From Nicotiana tabacum (Eukaryota > Streptophyta > Magnoliopsida > Solanales > Solanaceae), in assembly GCF_000715075.1 (NCBI RefSeq), contig NC_134088.1:1550001-1614000 (forward strand): a stretch of DNA of 64,000 nt, read 5' to 3'. This document shows positions 31,142 to 43,009 of the stretch, in pieces. The notes below the pieces were generated by a model. The model was given only the letters and a program-made list of their open reading frames with translations. It was not told the origin of the DNA and made no database searches. The translations under genes and the position numbers were made by a program. Within the stretch, counting starts at the first letter, position 1, and each line of letters opens with the position of its first letter.

Positions 31142-34100
31142 AGTTGGTATCATAGCCTAGGTTACATAGGTCTCACGAGTCATGATCAGGTTTAGTAGAG
31201 TCTCGCGGATCGGTACGGAGATGTTTGTACTTATCTTTGAGAGGCTGCAGAACCTTTAGGAAATCCCACATTTTTGAATTCTTATCGTGAGACATTGATT
31301 CAACTTGAAATGTAACTTTTTGAATTCCTTCCGTGCATTCGTGTGCACACATGAGTGCTCGGTCAGCTGTGCGTCGACGACTTGTGATTCCCTGAATGAG
31401 GGGTAAAATGTGATTTCTGTGTGTTGATGTTGGTCCAGTCTGGAGGACTTGGGGTCGAGCTTTGCCTGTAGCTTGAGCGCTGAGGTGTTAATTGTGTGAG
31501 CGCGTGCTTTTGGATTTATATGTTTGGTAGTGTCCTTATTAGTGGAAGTGATGGATGGATGGCTACGTGATTAGTATGGTGTGACTGCAAGATGTGTTCA
31601 TATTATTTGGATGTGACGAGAAAGGTCTGCTTGAGGGTAGAAAAAACTATTTGGTGCTTGATTTCCATCTTGATTTGATGTATAGACCCGAGTTAGGGGT
31701 GTGTTGAATGATCTTTACATGTTATTTAGTTGGGGAGGGAGGTAGATTTTATGTCGTGATATGAGTTCAGACTTAGGAAGAATTAAGTGACTGCATGATG
31801 TTCATGACGGTAGAAGGGTATAAAGATAAGTTAGTCTGAGGTAAAGCAGGTGGGTTATCTCCTGCAGAGTGTTTTGAAGTTTGTGTAATCCCTATATTGT
31901 TTATTGGAAGTCCTCTTTTACCAGTGAATTTTATGTGCTGCAGTTTGAGTTTGGATCACGTATGAGAGTTTTCTTGACTGTTACGAGGGTCAATGCGGGA
32001 TTTGCAAATGATTTGAAGTACTAGATGGCTTGTGTTGCATGAGCTTATGAAGGATTTAGTTAAATCTCACTATGGTATTATGGCAGTAATAGAATATGGG
32101 CACTGTGTGTTTTTGTGCGTTTTGACCTATGGCTTTGAGCTAAGTGGGGGAGTCTGCTATTGATAAGTTGATTGCGTGGCTAAGTATCGTATCAGTTTCA
32201 ATTCGAGGTATACTAGCGAATCAGTTGTGGCTTACAATGGTTAAGATCAAGGATGACTTGAGTAAAGGAAATTTTGGATAAGGGTTGTGTTATGCTTTAT
32301 GGGTATATGAGAAACATTGGATGAATTAGTTGTTATTGTAAGGGATGTAAGGGGTATGGAGTAGGATATCACTCGGCTACTTAGAAGGATGGGTTACTTC
32401 CTTAGGTCTTGCCGTACTAATGGGCCACAGGTCGTTCGGTTCGTTTGATTAGTTTAGTTGAAACATGAGTAGAGTGGATGACTCCCGAGAATGGTTTTAA
32501 TGGATTCAAGACTTATATGTAATAATTCGAGATCTTCAGGATGTGTATTTGGCTAGAAACAGAGGTTTACATTGGAGGGTGTCAAGATTTGTGGAATTTC
32601 TATATCATTAAGGATTCTACACATCAGTATTAAGAAGGTGAAGGTAACGACTTTAGATTTGTAGGAAGTTTCTTCAGGTTAAATATTTTGAATGTGGTGC
32701 TTTTGGGGATATTTAAGAGAGTATTCAGTGGCTTATGAGCCTTAGACGGTGTGGTTTATGCTTGGGTCTCGTGTGGTGAGTCTGGATTGAGGATTACAGT
32801 ATTATGGCGAGGAGAAGTATCAATTCGAAGGTAATTCTGAAGGAACTTGAATAAATAGGATATCTTGGTAGTAGGTCGGATCGGCATGGTAAGGGATATG
32901 ATTAGTTCTTTGGGTGCTTATGAGGTAATGAGTTCTACAAGTGTTTCGTGGCAATGCTCTTGGGTTTTTGGTGACACGCGTAGCTTGGTTGAGTTAGAAG
33001 GATTCAATCCTGACGGTTTGGTTTTGTGCAAATGGAATTCGAAGAGTTCTTGATGGTTTCTACCACGGTTAGAGATATATATTTTCTACCGGTGTGAGGA
33101 GCATGTGATGTATAATGATTTTCTTCTAGATTGGATCAAATAGAAAGTTCTTGGCTAGTGGAGTACGTAGTTGCTTGTGGTTCGGAATGGATTATGAAGT
33201 ACTCATATTTATCATAGGATGGCATGGTATATGCGGTATGTTGTGTAGGGCTGAGATTTGTATGGGTAAGGTCACAGTTCAGTTCTGAAAGGAAGGTCAT
33301 AAATTCTTGGGTAGCGCGGGCAGTTTCAGATGACTAGGTAAATGATATTACGAATTGGTGCAGCTTGATTAGGGTAGACATTTTAGAAAGGGCAATATGT
33401 TTGAGCTAAGGGTACTTTATTGGTATTATGTCACTCTCTTGTTGGATTAATGACTGGTATTCAAGTTTACTTGGTGGCACAATAGGAGTTGAGATTGGAT
33501 GGGGGTGATTTGTGTGCTTCATGGGTTTGGAGACTGGGAATTCTAATAAACATGTTATTTCGTGGTGGTGGACTGTGAAGATATGGGAAAAGCTAGTCAA
33601 ATGATAGTATGTGCCATGATTTAGTCATTGTGAACTTTCGGAGAGTTATTTATCTATTGTGGGTGACCAGAGTTGATTTGGGGTTCATTGGAAGGTCAAT
33701 ATGAAGGTGTTCTGCACCAAGTCGGATATATTGACTCCATACTACTATTGTTGATGAAGGTGCCATTTGGTTGTTAATAAGCTTATTCGTGTCCCGAGAT
33801 TTGTTGTGAGTTACTCTTGTATGCTACGCGGGATTGTGATTCGTTGATTTTATGCACCAATGATATGGTTCTATTTGGATTTATAGCGGAATTTGAGTGA
33901 GATGGGTATTTGGGTGTTGTGTGACTGATTGCGCATTGGATATGTTCTTTCGGGCTAGTATAACATTGCGTCATTTACTTCTCCGTGGTTATGGTGATTT
34001 ACTTTGGGTACTAGACCTCAAATTGTGCGTGGTAGTTGATTTTGAGCATGGTGACTTGAGGTGTTTCATGTGGACCAGTGTTTGGATAGGGTCACACATT

Positions 34101-34936
34101 GCAGCAAAGTTATGTGGAGGTATGATCCTTTGGGTTAGATTCATGTGTTCTGGTTCTACGGTGTATGATGGGGTCTTAGCATCGTGTTATGGTGGTACTA
34201 GTGAGCTTGCGGTACAGCTCTCTCATTTGAGTCACCTTTCCATGATTTGAGTACATTTGGATTGTTGCTTACTGGTACGTGGGTCGCACAAGTTGTGGAT
34301 TTAGATCGTATCGATATGTCATGTCACTAGAGTAGTCGTGTTGGATGATATGAGGTTATTTGGATCTAGAATGAATACTATTGGATTCGATTTCAGCATA
34401 TTGGAAGGATAATAGCGGGATTCGGCTTAGAAGAGGCTCCATGACTGGTTGATCATGACTGGTTGATCTGAGGAATGGTTATGATTTTTAGCGTATTTCA
34501 TTCATCATTGGCAGTATACGAAAGTGTTGGAATGAGGCTTTGGTTTGATAAGAGGCTTATTACCGGAATTGGGTTGTTTGGGCAGTTGTTGTGATTAGAA
34601 GTTATCGCTTTGAGTGTTTGAGTTGTGTGATATATCATGTGATTTCCATCTTGAATTGTGGTTATGGCTTGATACAACGTGTTCAGACTTATTCAGTGCG
34701 TAGATGTGAGATTCTGATCATACAAATAATTTCAGAAGTAGAAATTTGGTTCTAAGGTTTATGGGCTAGGTTGAATTGTGAAAGTTTAGTTATATTGTGC
34801 TATTGGACCTATATAAGATAGGGTGACGTGGGATCACCCCCGGGTATGGGCATAGTGGGGATACATGGCGATTTGATGGCTTTTGGAACAACTCTAGGCA
34901 TGTTCGAGGACGAACGTATGTTTAAGTGGGGGAGGA
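31142..34936 (+). mobile_element. Internal region of a Del/Tekay-like element without coding capacity (LARD-like)
   Basis: It opens with TTGGTATCATAGCC (PBS 31145-31157, near the initiator tRNA-Met type TGGTATCAGAGC) and closes with the purine tract GTGGGGGAGGA (34926-34936) before an LTR. The 3.8 kb between are G/T-rich and hold no gag, protease, RT or integrase text in any frame. Intact cis signals with a non-coding body fit a large retrotransposon derivative that uses proteins of an autonomous relative. Confidence 0.75.
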
Positions 34937-35651
34937 TGTAACGACCCGATTGGTTGTTTTGAGCATTTGCACTTCGCTCGTCAGTTCTCGGGCATGAGTA
35001 GCTCTGCATGATTATTATGACTTATGTAAATCATCGGTTTTGGTTTTCAGGTTAATCGGAATAGATATGGAAGAGTGATTCTCAACTTGAAGCTTTAAAT
35101 TTGAAAGGTTTGACCAAGTTTTGACTTTTTAGTATTCAATCTCGAATTTGGATTTTCATGATTCGATTAGCTCCGTTAGATGATTTTGGACTTGGGAGCA
35201 CGTCCGGAATGTGATTTGGAGGTCCGCGGTAGATTTAGGCTTGAATTGGCGAAAATAGAAATTTGGCGTTTCTCGATCGGTAGTGGAAATTTTGATATCG
35301 GGGTCGGAATGAAGTTCAGGAAATTGGAGTAGGCCCGTAGTGTCATTCGTGATGTGTGTGCAAATTTCAGGTCATTTGGACGAGGTTTGATAGGTTTCGG
35401 CATCGTTTGCGGAATTCAGAATATTAGAAGTTCTTAGGCTTGAATCCGAGGGTGATTTGGTGTTTTGATGTTGTTTGGAGTATTCTAAAGATTTGAATAA
35501 GTTTGAATTGTGGTATGTGACTTGTTGGTATTTTTGGTTGAGGGCCCGAGGGCCTCGAGATATATTCAAATGATTAGCGGAAGAGTTGGAAAAATGGCTT
35601 GAGCAGCTGAAGTTGCTGCTTCTGTTATATCCGCACTTGGGAATTGGTAAT

Positions 35652-35845
35652 CGCAGGTGCGAGGTCCGCAGAAGCGGAGAAGGATCGCAGGAGCGGAAGT
35701 TGGACCGTATCTACGAGCCCGCAGGTACGAGGCTTGGGGCGCAGGTGCGAAAGCTGGAGATTTAAGTGAAATGCGCAGATGCGGCGATTGGACCGCAGGT
35801 GCGATCCCGCAGGTGCGTGAATTTGGCCGCAGATGCGGGAAGTGC
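35652..35845 (+). repeat. CG-rich GCAGGTGCG motif cluster in U3 of the Tekay-like LTR
   Basis: About ten variants of CGCAGGTGCG, CCGCAGATGCGG and CGCAGGAGCGG stand about 15-25 bases apart and end ten bases before the TATA box. The words are short imperfect dyads unlike the surrounding T-rich text. Confidence 0.8.
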
Positions 35846-35856
35846 TGGGCAGGATG

Positions 35857-35863
35857 TATAAAC
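35857..35863 (+). promoter_or_regulatory. TATA box of the Tekay-like LTR
   Basis: GATGTATAAACAGGCCCC; a TATA box directly after the CG-rich cluster, about 920 bases into the LTR. Confidence 0.65.
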
Positions 35864-37150
35864 AGGCCCCTTCGCGAATTTTGGTCATTTTTCACCATTT
35901 TTCATCCAGATTTGAAGCTTTTGGGAGCAATTTGAAGAGGGATTCAAGGGGGTTTTCACTGAGGTGAGTAATTTGAGCCCTAATATTCATGATTTTGGTA
36001 GTTTTTTGTGGTTTAATCATGTAATTAGTGATGATTAAGGGTGAAATGAGGGGATAGTGCTTGGGATTTTTGGAGAGTTTTGATTGAGGATTTGAGGGGT
36101 CAAATGGAGGCAGATTTTGATGAATCTTGTATGTATGGACTCGTGAGTGGAAGGAGTTTCTAGTTTAGTGATTTTTGTCAGATTCCAAGACGTGATCCCG
36201 GGGGCCGGGTTTAAGTGAATTTCGGGATTTTGGTTTGAATTGATAGTTTTTCGTTTGGAATTAAGTCCTTGGCCTATATTGTGTTGCATTGCTTTTGGTT
36301 AGATTTGGGATGTTTGGTGGCCGATTCCAGAGGCATAGCGGAGTAGGATTTGGCTTGGTTTGAGGTAATTAACGCTTCAGAACTTGGTTCTGAGGGTTCG
36401 AAACCCTGAACTATGTGTTATATGACTAAAGATTGAGGTGACGCAAAAGTCAAATGTCGGGCGTGTGGGCGCGCACCGTGAGGATTGTGGCCTATTTCAT
36501 TCCATGGCACCGCTTAGTAATTCTTTCTTGTTGATATCTATGTTGTGATTATGTGATTAAGGAAATGAACTATAAAACATGTTAATTATCATGTTAGGGC
36601 TTCACGTCGATACTGTTGAGACTCGAGTGGTTGTTTCTTGCTGTCATCTCATTAGTTTCATTTATATTCTGTACTTAGTCATGTTCATGCATATCATGTC
36701 ATGTCTCATTCTTAGTTTTTATTATCTGGCACATCATATCATTGTTTCGGGCTAGTTTCATGGCATTATGAGCCTGTGTATGTGAGACTGGAGAGTGATG
36801 ACTGAGTGAGGCCGAGAGACTGATTTGGAGTGACAGTTATGGGATCGAGCTGCACACCGTAGCAGATTATTGATAATGCCTTCGTTGGCTTGTTATAGAG
36901 CTTGGGTTGAAAGGAGCCCCTCCGGAGTCTACGCACCCCCAGTGAGCGTAGATGATATTTTTTAGGGATGGATTTCCTTGGACATGGATTTTTCCGAAGT
37001 ATTGATACCTGGAGATGGATTTCTCCCCAGGGTTGGAATGCCCTTTACCTCGGTACTGAGTGACTTATAGTCAATGATGAGTATGAACCAGGATGGATTT
37101 TCCTGGGACGGATGGCCATATGCAGTACCAAGTGGTTGAGTGTGTTCATA

Positions 37151-37155
37151 TATAT
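37151..37155. repeat. Target-site duplication TATAT (left), second Tat-type element
   Basis: TATAT before TGTAAGCACG, repeated at 49832-49836 after GTGTGACA. The target was TA-rich, so the duplication alone is weak, but it agrees with the LTR ends. Confidence 0.8.
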
Positions 37156-37769
37156 TGTAAGCACGTGATTTTTTCCCTTTGAGAGAATTACTCCCAAAAA
37201 AATCCAAAATAAAACAATTTTCCTTTGTGTGCAATTTTAGAATTTTTGTGGCATTTTTGATAATTATTTGTATTTCTGTCTGTTCGTGTTTATTGGTTAA
37301 ATTAATAAAAAATTATAAAAATATGTCGCATTTGCATTTAGTATTTATTTAAGTTTGTTTTACAAAATCATAAAAATAATGTATGTTGCATTTTTAGCAT
37401 TTAACGTCTAAATTATGTGATTTTTATAGTTAATTGCTATTTAAATGTGCGATAATTGTTATTTGGACAGATTTTTGAAGTTATAACAGATTTTGAATCA
37501 GGGCAGTAACAGTAGTTTTAGGGGTAATACGGGAATTAACCAATTACAGATTATTTAATTATGGTGGGGGACAAGACGTAATGATAAAAGCAAAAAGGAA
37601 AAGGTGGATAATGATGTCTTCTTTTCAAAAAGAGGGAACATGGGGCCCACTTTGACTACTTTTCAAAAAGAGGGAACACAGGGGGCCCACGTTGACTACT
37701 TTTACTAAAGTAAAAGTATGGGTAATAATAAAAGTTAAAGGGGAAAGAGGTAAAAGGGGGTCTTGCTTT

Positions 37770-37780
37770 GTATATAAGGG
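37770..37780 (+). promoter_or_regulatory. TATA box of the second Tat-type LTR
   Basis: TTGTATATAAGGGGGGAT; kept in the 3' LTR near 48066. Confidence 0.65.
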
Positions 37781-38574
37781 GGGATAAGGGGATAGAATTT
37801 GGGAGGGATAGGAATTGGAGAAATTTCAAAACTAAAGGGGAGGAGATTTTGGAAGAATTTTGAGAGATAGAAATTGGAGAAATTTCAAAACTAAAGGAGA
37901 GAACAAAAACTGAAAAAAAAAATCTTCTACTTTCCTTCATTGTTTAAAATCAGCATTAATTGTTGTTGTTTCATCAAAGCTTGAAGCTTCTTTTTTGGGA
38001 TTACTACTCCACCGGTTTGCAAACTCTGTTACTGGTTTTGCGGTGTTGCTGAACATGTTGTTGCTGTGTTATTATTGCTACTGACTTCTCCTTCTTTTGT
38101 TCTTGTACTGCCATTTCCAGGTACATATTTGTACACTCTCGGCTTGAAGCGAAAATGAAATATTAATCAGGCTTTGTTCCTGTTGAATTCCTCCTGTTTA
38201 GATTTGTGTTTGAATATTAATTTTCCTTTCTTTGTATAAAAATGTAGTGGATTGATTAATGAGTAATGAGGTTGCATATGTATAACTTCTTCATCTAATA
38301 ATGTTACTTTAAATTAATCGAAGAATAGTTAATCTGTTTTGATATTATGGTGTGTCAATCTCATGTTCTAGTATATTTGAATAATAGAATATAGAATGAA
38401 AGCGGTTTTTCTTTGTACAAACTCAATCACAATTTTCTATTCGCATTAGCCGTAAACTAATAACTAATAAGTTACGTTTTCCAGCATGTAATTAATTAAG
38501 AGATTTTCTTTTATTTTAGAGACGAACTTAATAGAAAAAATGTAGTCACTGTAGGTTTATCCTTTTAAATAAAA

Positions 38575-39180
38575 ATGAGACGAGCCTCGCCAAATAAAAT
38601 GCACAGATTGCGGGGCCCTCACAAAATGTATGTGTTAATTACTTAGAACTCGGGATAGGCCGCTTAACGAACTCCACGGCCTTACCCAAAATAATAATAC
38701 ACTAATCGCTTTAGGCGCGAATTTCAATAAATCTTACCTTCTTAAACTCGGGTGCACATTTATGTGACCCAAATCCAAATCTCAACGGAGTCGAAATGTG
38801 GCTCTAATCACGGGTACATTGATTGTGACGTGGTTCGAGATGCTTGTCCACGACGTTGCAAATTCCTTTAAAAAATAAGAATGAGATGAGCCTCGCCGAA
38901 TAAAAATACAAAATTGCGGGGCCCTCAGTAAATATTTGCTTTAAAATTGCTTAGACTTGGGATGGACCGTTTAGCAAAATCCCACGGCCCTACCCAAAGT
39001 AGATGATACGCTAGTCGCTTTAGGCGCGTCTTTAATAATTTAATTTTCTTAAACTCGGGTGCACATTTATGTGACCCAAATCCAAATCTCAACGGAGTCA
39101 AAGTGTGTCGACGACCACGGGTACATTGATTGTGACGCGGTTTGAGATACATTTTCACAACGTTGCAATTTCCTGTAAAA
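38575..39180 (+). repeat. Tandem duplication (2 x about 300 bp) inside the LTR
   Basis: Both units run from ATGAGACGAGCCTCGCC or ATGAGATGAGCCTCGCC through GCGGGGCCCTCA, CGCTTTAGGCGCG and GGTGCACATTTATGTGACCC to CGTTGCAA. The 3' LTR has the same pair at about 48869-49473, so the duplication predates insertion. Confidence 0.85.
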
Positions 39181-39543
39181 AAATAATAATAATTAAGAAA
39201 GAGGTAAAAAGTTAAAATTTGTACATAAGTTCAATATGTATTAAATCAGATAATCAAGCCGAATATGACAGTTGAGCGACCGTGCTAGAACCACGGAACT
39301 CGGGAATGCCTAACACCTTCTCCCGGGTTAACAGAATTCCTTATCCGGATTTCTAGCACGCAGACTGTAATATGCAGTCATTCTTTTCCTCGATTCGGGA
39401 TTAAAATTGGTGACTTGGGACACCCTAAAATCTCCCAAGTGGCGACTCTAAAATGAATAAACAAATCCCGTTTCGATTGTCCTTTAATTGGAAAAAAACT
39501 CCTTGTACCCTCGCGGGGGCGGAAAAAGGAGGTGTGACAGCTC

Positions 39544-39561
39544 TGGCGACTCTGCTGGGGA
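39544..39561 (+). other. Primer binding site of the second Tat-type element
   Basis: TGGCGACTCTGCTGGGGA, identical to 8058-8075, four bases after the LTR end. Confidence 0.85.
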
Positions 39562-40406
39562 AATTAACCCAGAACCACTGGTTCAGGGTTAGAAATTCGA
39601 GCTTAGATAAATTGTTATATTTGGCTTTATCTGATTTTTACATGTTTGAGCCTAATGTGCTAAATGTTGCTTTTACCGTTTTGATATTATTTGACTGTAT
39701 ATATAAACTGTGCCGAACCCTTCTCTCTTCACCTTCGGGGATGTGCTTACTGGTTGAGACTCCCTATTCTGTTAGTGTCATACCCTGAAATAAAAAGAGG
39801 CTCGGACAAGTTACGAAGCCGGATGGCCTTTTGGTTCCCGGTATGTTGCCCCCTCCTCGACTTGAGTTGTCTGCTCGGGTACACAGTCTAGAACACCGAC
39901 TCAGATTTTGAACATAGAATAACATGACTTCATGCCGGATCCCTAGTAGGAACGATTATTTGCATCATGTTGCATTTGGCTTAGGGGACTCAACACAGGG
40001 GTTGGGTCCGTCTAGGACTAGCAACCTGAAATGAAAAAGACCATCTTGATGCATCTTATGTGCTACATGTTGCATTCCTTCAAGGGTAAAAGGGTCATTT
40101 GGCGGACCAATGATAATTGAGAGTGAATGAAAAGGAAAAAAGAAAAAAGAGAGGGTGAAGTGCGAAGATAAAGCAAATAGGGCCCGGTTATGTTTTGTTA
40201 CATTTTTATTTAAAAAAAATGAATTCAAAAAAAAGATTCTTTGCACTTTTTATCATTTTTGAAAAATCAAAAATAAAAAAAAAAAAGAAAAAGAAAATCC
40301 AAAAGATTTTACATGTTTCATCACCTTTTAAGAAAAATCAAAAGAAAAAAAAATATGTTTTCTCTGAATTAGTTATTTTTTATTCTCACCCGTATCCAAT
40401 CTGCCC
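39562..40406 (+). other. Non-coding 5' internal region, second Tat-type element
   Basis: No gag-like frame. It includes A-rich runs near 40205-40360. A reading frame that spans the LTR end and PBS (39453-39788) is chance. Confidence 0.5.
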
Positions 40407-40470
40407 AAACTACGTGGGTTTGATTCTCACCGGATGTGAGATACGTAGGCAACCTTCATCGGGTCCAACC
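40407..40470 (+). ncRNA. Two-hairpin module, copy 3
   Basis: CTACGT (40410-40415) pairs with ACGTAG (40443-40448). CTCAC (40426-40430) pairs with GTGAG (40436-40440) over a five-base loop. A weak ACC/GGT hairpin (40452-40464) follows. Best formed copy of the first stem. Confidence 0.6.
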
Positions 40471-40548
40471 CCACCTTTTGCTAAATAGCCAAAAACAAAT
40501 AAATAATAAAAAAAAACATGTCAAAATTTTGATTCTGTGATAAATCAT

Positions 40549-40945
40549 TCGGGTGATGCTGTTTTGTCAAAAATAGTCGAATGTTCCCGAAAGGGACGCC
40601 AGATGGATGACTTTGCATAAACAGCCACTTGTCGGGTCATGTTTAAGATTTGGTCTAGTGGACCCCCACAACCTTAAAAATCTTCGTCCCCGAGGCGTTG
40701 AAAGGTCATGTTTGCAATGTTGAGTTTTCTATTAAAAAATGATAAAAAGAGTCATAAATAAGTCGGGTGATGCTGTTTTTGTCAAAACTAGCCGAATATT
40801 CCCGAAAGGGACACCGGAAGGCTGACTTTGTATAAACAGCCACCTTGGGTCATTTTTTAGGGATTTTGGTCCAGTTGACCCACACAGCCTTAAAAACCTT
40901 CGTCCCCGAGGCGCTGAAGGGCCGTGTTTGCAACACCACATTTTC
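40549..40945 (+). repeat. Two-copy tandem repeat, unit about 210 bp
   Basis: GGGTGATGCTGTTTTGTCAA to CTTCGTCCCCGAGGCG is repeated from about 40763 with some 10-15% difference, including CCCGAAAGGGAC (near 40589 and 40801) and AAACAGCCAC. Confidence 0.8.
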
Positions 40946-41356
40946 ATTGTAATTTGAAAAAAAAGTCAGCGGTCAGGTGAACACCGTCTGGATTTTTTGT
41001 CAAAAATAAGTCAAGCCAGCCTCGGCCGCATCTTAAACCGTTCTTGCCGAAATAACCTTAGAGTATCTCTCAGTTGTCGAAAGGTTATTTTCGTAAAAGA
41101 ACGGACAAGTTTGTAAAGTGTCATAAAATAATCCTCCCCAGCCTCAAAATTCATGTGGAATTTGGAAGGGGCCACGTTTGCAAAAATAACCGTTTGGTTG
41201 CCTTTGTCAAACGGGGAAAGAAACTGGCCGTTTGTAAATCTTTTGATTAGAATATGTAGGTTATTTGATTTTCGAGTTTGTAGGTCATCTTCAAACCTTT
41301 GAAACCCAGTTTGTTTTAATATGAAAATTGAAAAAATGTTTATCTTTTATTGGTCC

Positions 41357-41421
41357 GAACTACGCAAGGTCTGATTCATGCGGGGTCATGATACGTAGGC
41401 AATCTCCATAAGATTCGACCA
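41357..41421 (+). ncRNA. Two-hairpin module, copy 4
   Basis: CTACG (41360-41364) pairs with CGTAG (41394-41398). TCATG (41376-41380) pairs with CATGA (41387-41391). The second hairpin is AATC (41401-41404) with GATT (41412-41415). Confidence 0.58.
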
Positions 41422-41424
41422 CAA

Positions 41425-42680
41425 CAGAAAAAAAATGGAAAAATCGAAGAAAAAAAAAGAAGAAAAAAGATGTTGTTAATAATGAGGACCGACTGAGTCC
41501 ATTCTAACCTGTTTTGTTTTGAATCGCAAAGAAAGTTAAGGTGGTTGGTTTGTGGTAAGTCGGACAATGACACCCAGAATATCGCGCAGAATCCTTTACC
41601 TGCACATCATGATACATACTTTGCGGGGATCAGGCCTGATGACAGAAGCACTCGAATCCTATTGGGGAATTGTTGACTAAGGTTGATGATATTGAAGTTG
41701 GCAATGGTCTGGACAATACTGATGCGAAGCTCAGTGGCTAAGATGCCAGTTTTGATAAAGTGGGAGCACGCTCCGTTTCCTTGGTTAGCAAGAGAGAAGC
41801 TTTTGGTGGCTTATTTTGTTGTCATTTCTGTTGTCCGGATTATTCTTAAGGTTGTAATCCGGATATTGTCTTGTGTCAAACCTTCTTATCTTTCCATTTC
41901 GTCATAGCGGTCTGTTTAAGTTTTGTCCAGTTTGTTTTAGGATTTTATTCTGGTTTGTTTTGTTTGTCTTGTTATTCAAACCATTTCACCGGTAATCTAA
42001 TGCAAAATCCGGTCTTTTATTATTCCCAGTTTTCTTTGGTTTAGTCCTTTTATCGTTTTTATTCAACACCGATTCTAGTGACATGACATGCGCACACAGT
42101 TTTGGCCTAGTCTTTAAAGTTAATCGTAAAACCCCGGAAAGGTGATCAGAACATTTAAAGAAAATAAGGACGGTTTGAAATTATTCAGAGCTCGAGTCAT
42201 ATGGAACTGGGGCAAGTAAAACATAAAGAAAACCGTTAAAAGCAAGATTCGCCAAATTGGCATGAGGGTCGATAATGAGAGTGAAAGTGTCGCCCAATGG
42301 TGCTTTACAAATGACAAATGAAAAAACAAATGTTGAATATAATTGTCAAGTCCAGCACCGTCAGAAGAGGCTACAAATCTCTGTTTAATTGTGTTGTTTG
42401 CACTTGGCATGTTTTGAAGGCTGGAATGACGAAGGCATTTTGTTCTGCTACCTAAACACTTTATCCTTTGTTACCCCTTTTGAGCCTTATTTGTTTTTCT
42501 TTCGTACCCCTCGTTCGGAATCAATAGCAACGACTAGAAAATACGAGCCCGGAAGGTAAAAAAGAAGAAAATAAAAAAGAAGGAGAAAGGAAAGAAAGAA
42601 AAAATGACAAAAAGAAAGGAGAAATGAAAAAAAAAATGATAACGAAAAAAAAGGAAAGTCAAATAAAAAAAAAGGAATTG
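41425..42680 (+). other. Non-coding internal region
   Basis: T-rich and A-rich text without coding signal. An A/G-rich run lies at 42550-42675. The 96- and 74-codon frames here do not resemble known domains. Confidence 0.4.
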
Positions 42681-42681
42681 G

Positions 42682-42740
42682 GAACTACGTTAGACCTGAT
42701 TCCTCAAAGAGGATACGTAGGAGCTTCACGGCTCGGTCAT
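42682..42740 (+). ncRNA. Two-hairpin module, copy 5
   Basis: CTACGT (42685-42690) pairs with ACGTAG (42715-42720). TCCTC (42701-42705) pairs with GAGGA (42709-42713). The second hairpin is GAGC (42721-42724) with GCTC (42731-42734), followed by GGTCA. Confidence 0.6.
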
Positions 42741-43009
42741 AGGGGTGCGTGGTGTGCATGGTGTAATAAAAATTAAAAAAAAAAGAATATAATAAATAAT
42801 CCCCAAGCAAGAAACTGGGGCAAGGGTTGCGCTTGTTGTAAGCAAATATGGTTCCGAAGGTTGTAATTTTGAACCCCAAAGTTATTTTGTTGTTGTCGAG
42901 CCTTTAATACCCTTTCTTTCTAGCTCTATCCAAAACCTACACTACGGTCCAAAGAAAGACCTTCTGACCAGTCTTCAAAAGACGCCAAGTCATACAAATG
43001 AGAGTCTTA

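Larger units (their letters stand above)
34937..37155 (+). repeat. 3' LTR of the Tekay-like element, part 1
   Basis: It begins TGTAACGACCCGATTGGTTG, a start common in Solanaceae Del/Tekay LTRs (recall). It is broken at 37156 by the second Tat-type element and resumes at 49832. The TATA box is at 35857, just after a cluster of GCAGGTGCG words. Confidence 0.85.
37156..39539 (+). repeat. 5' LTR of the second Tat-type element
   Basis: U3 has duplicated text (GGGAACA-GGGGCCCAC twice near 37635 and 37672; GATAG-AATTGGAGAAATTTC twice near 37808 and 37868). TATATAAGG lies near 37772. The 3' half holds two tandem copies of a unit of about 300 bp (38575-39180). Confidence 0.9.

Noticed and set aside
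39453..39788. 111-codon frame over LTR end and PBS
   Set aside because: It crosses functional non-coding sites and resembles no gag.
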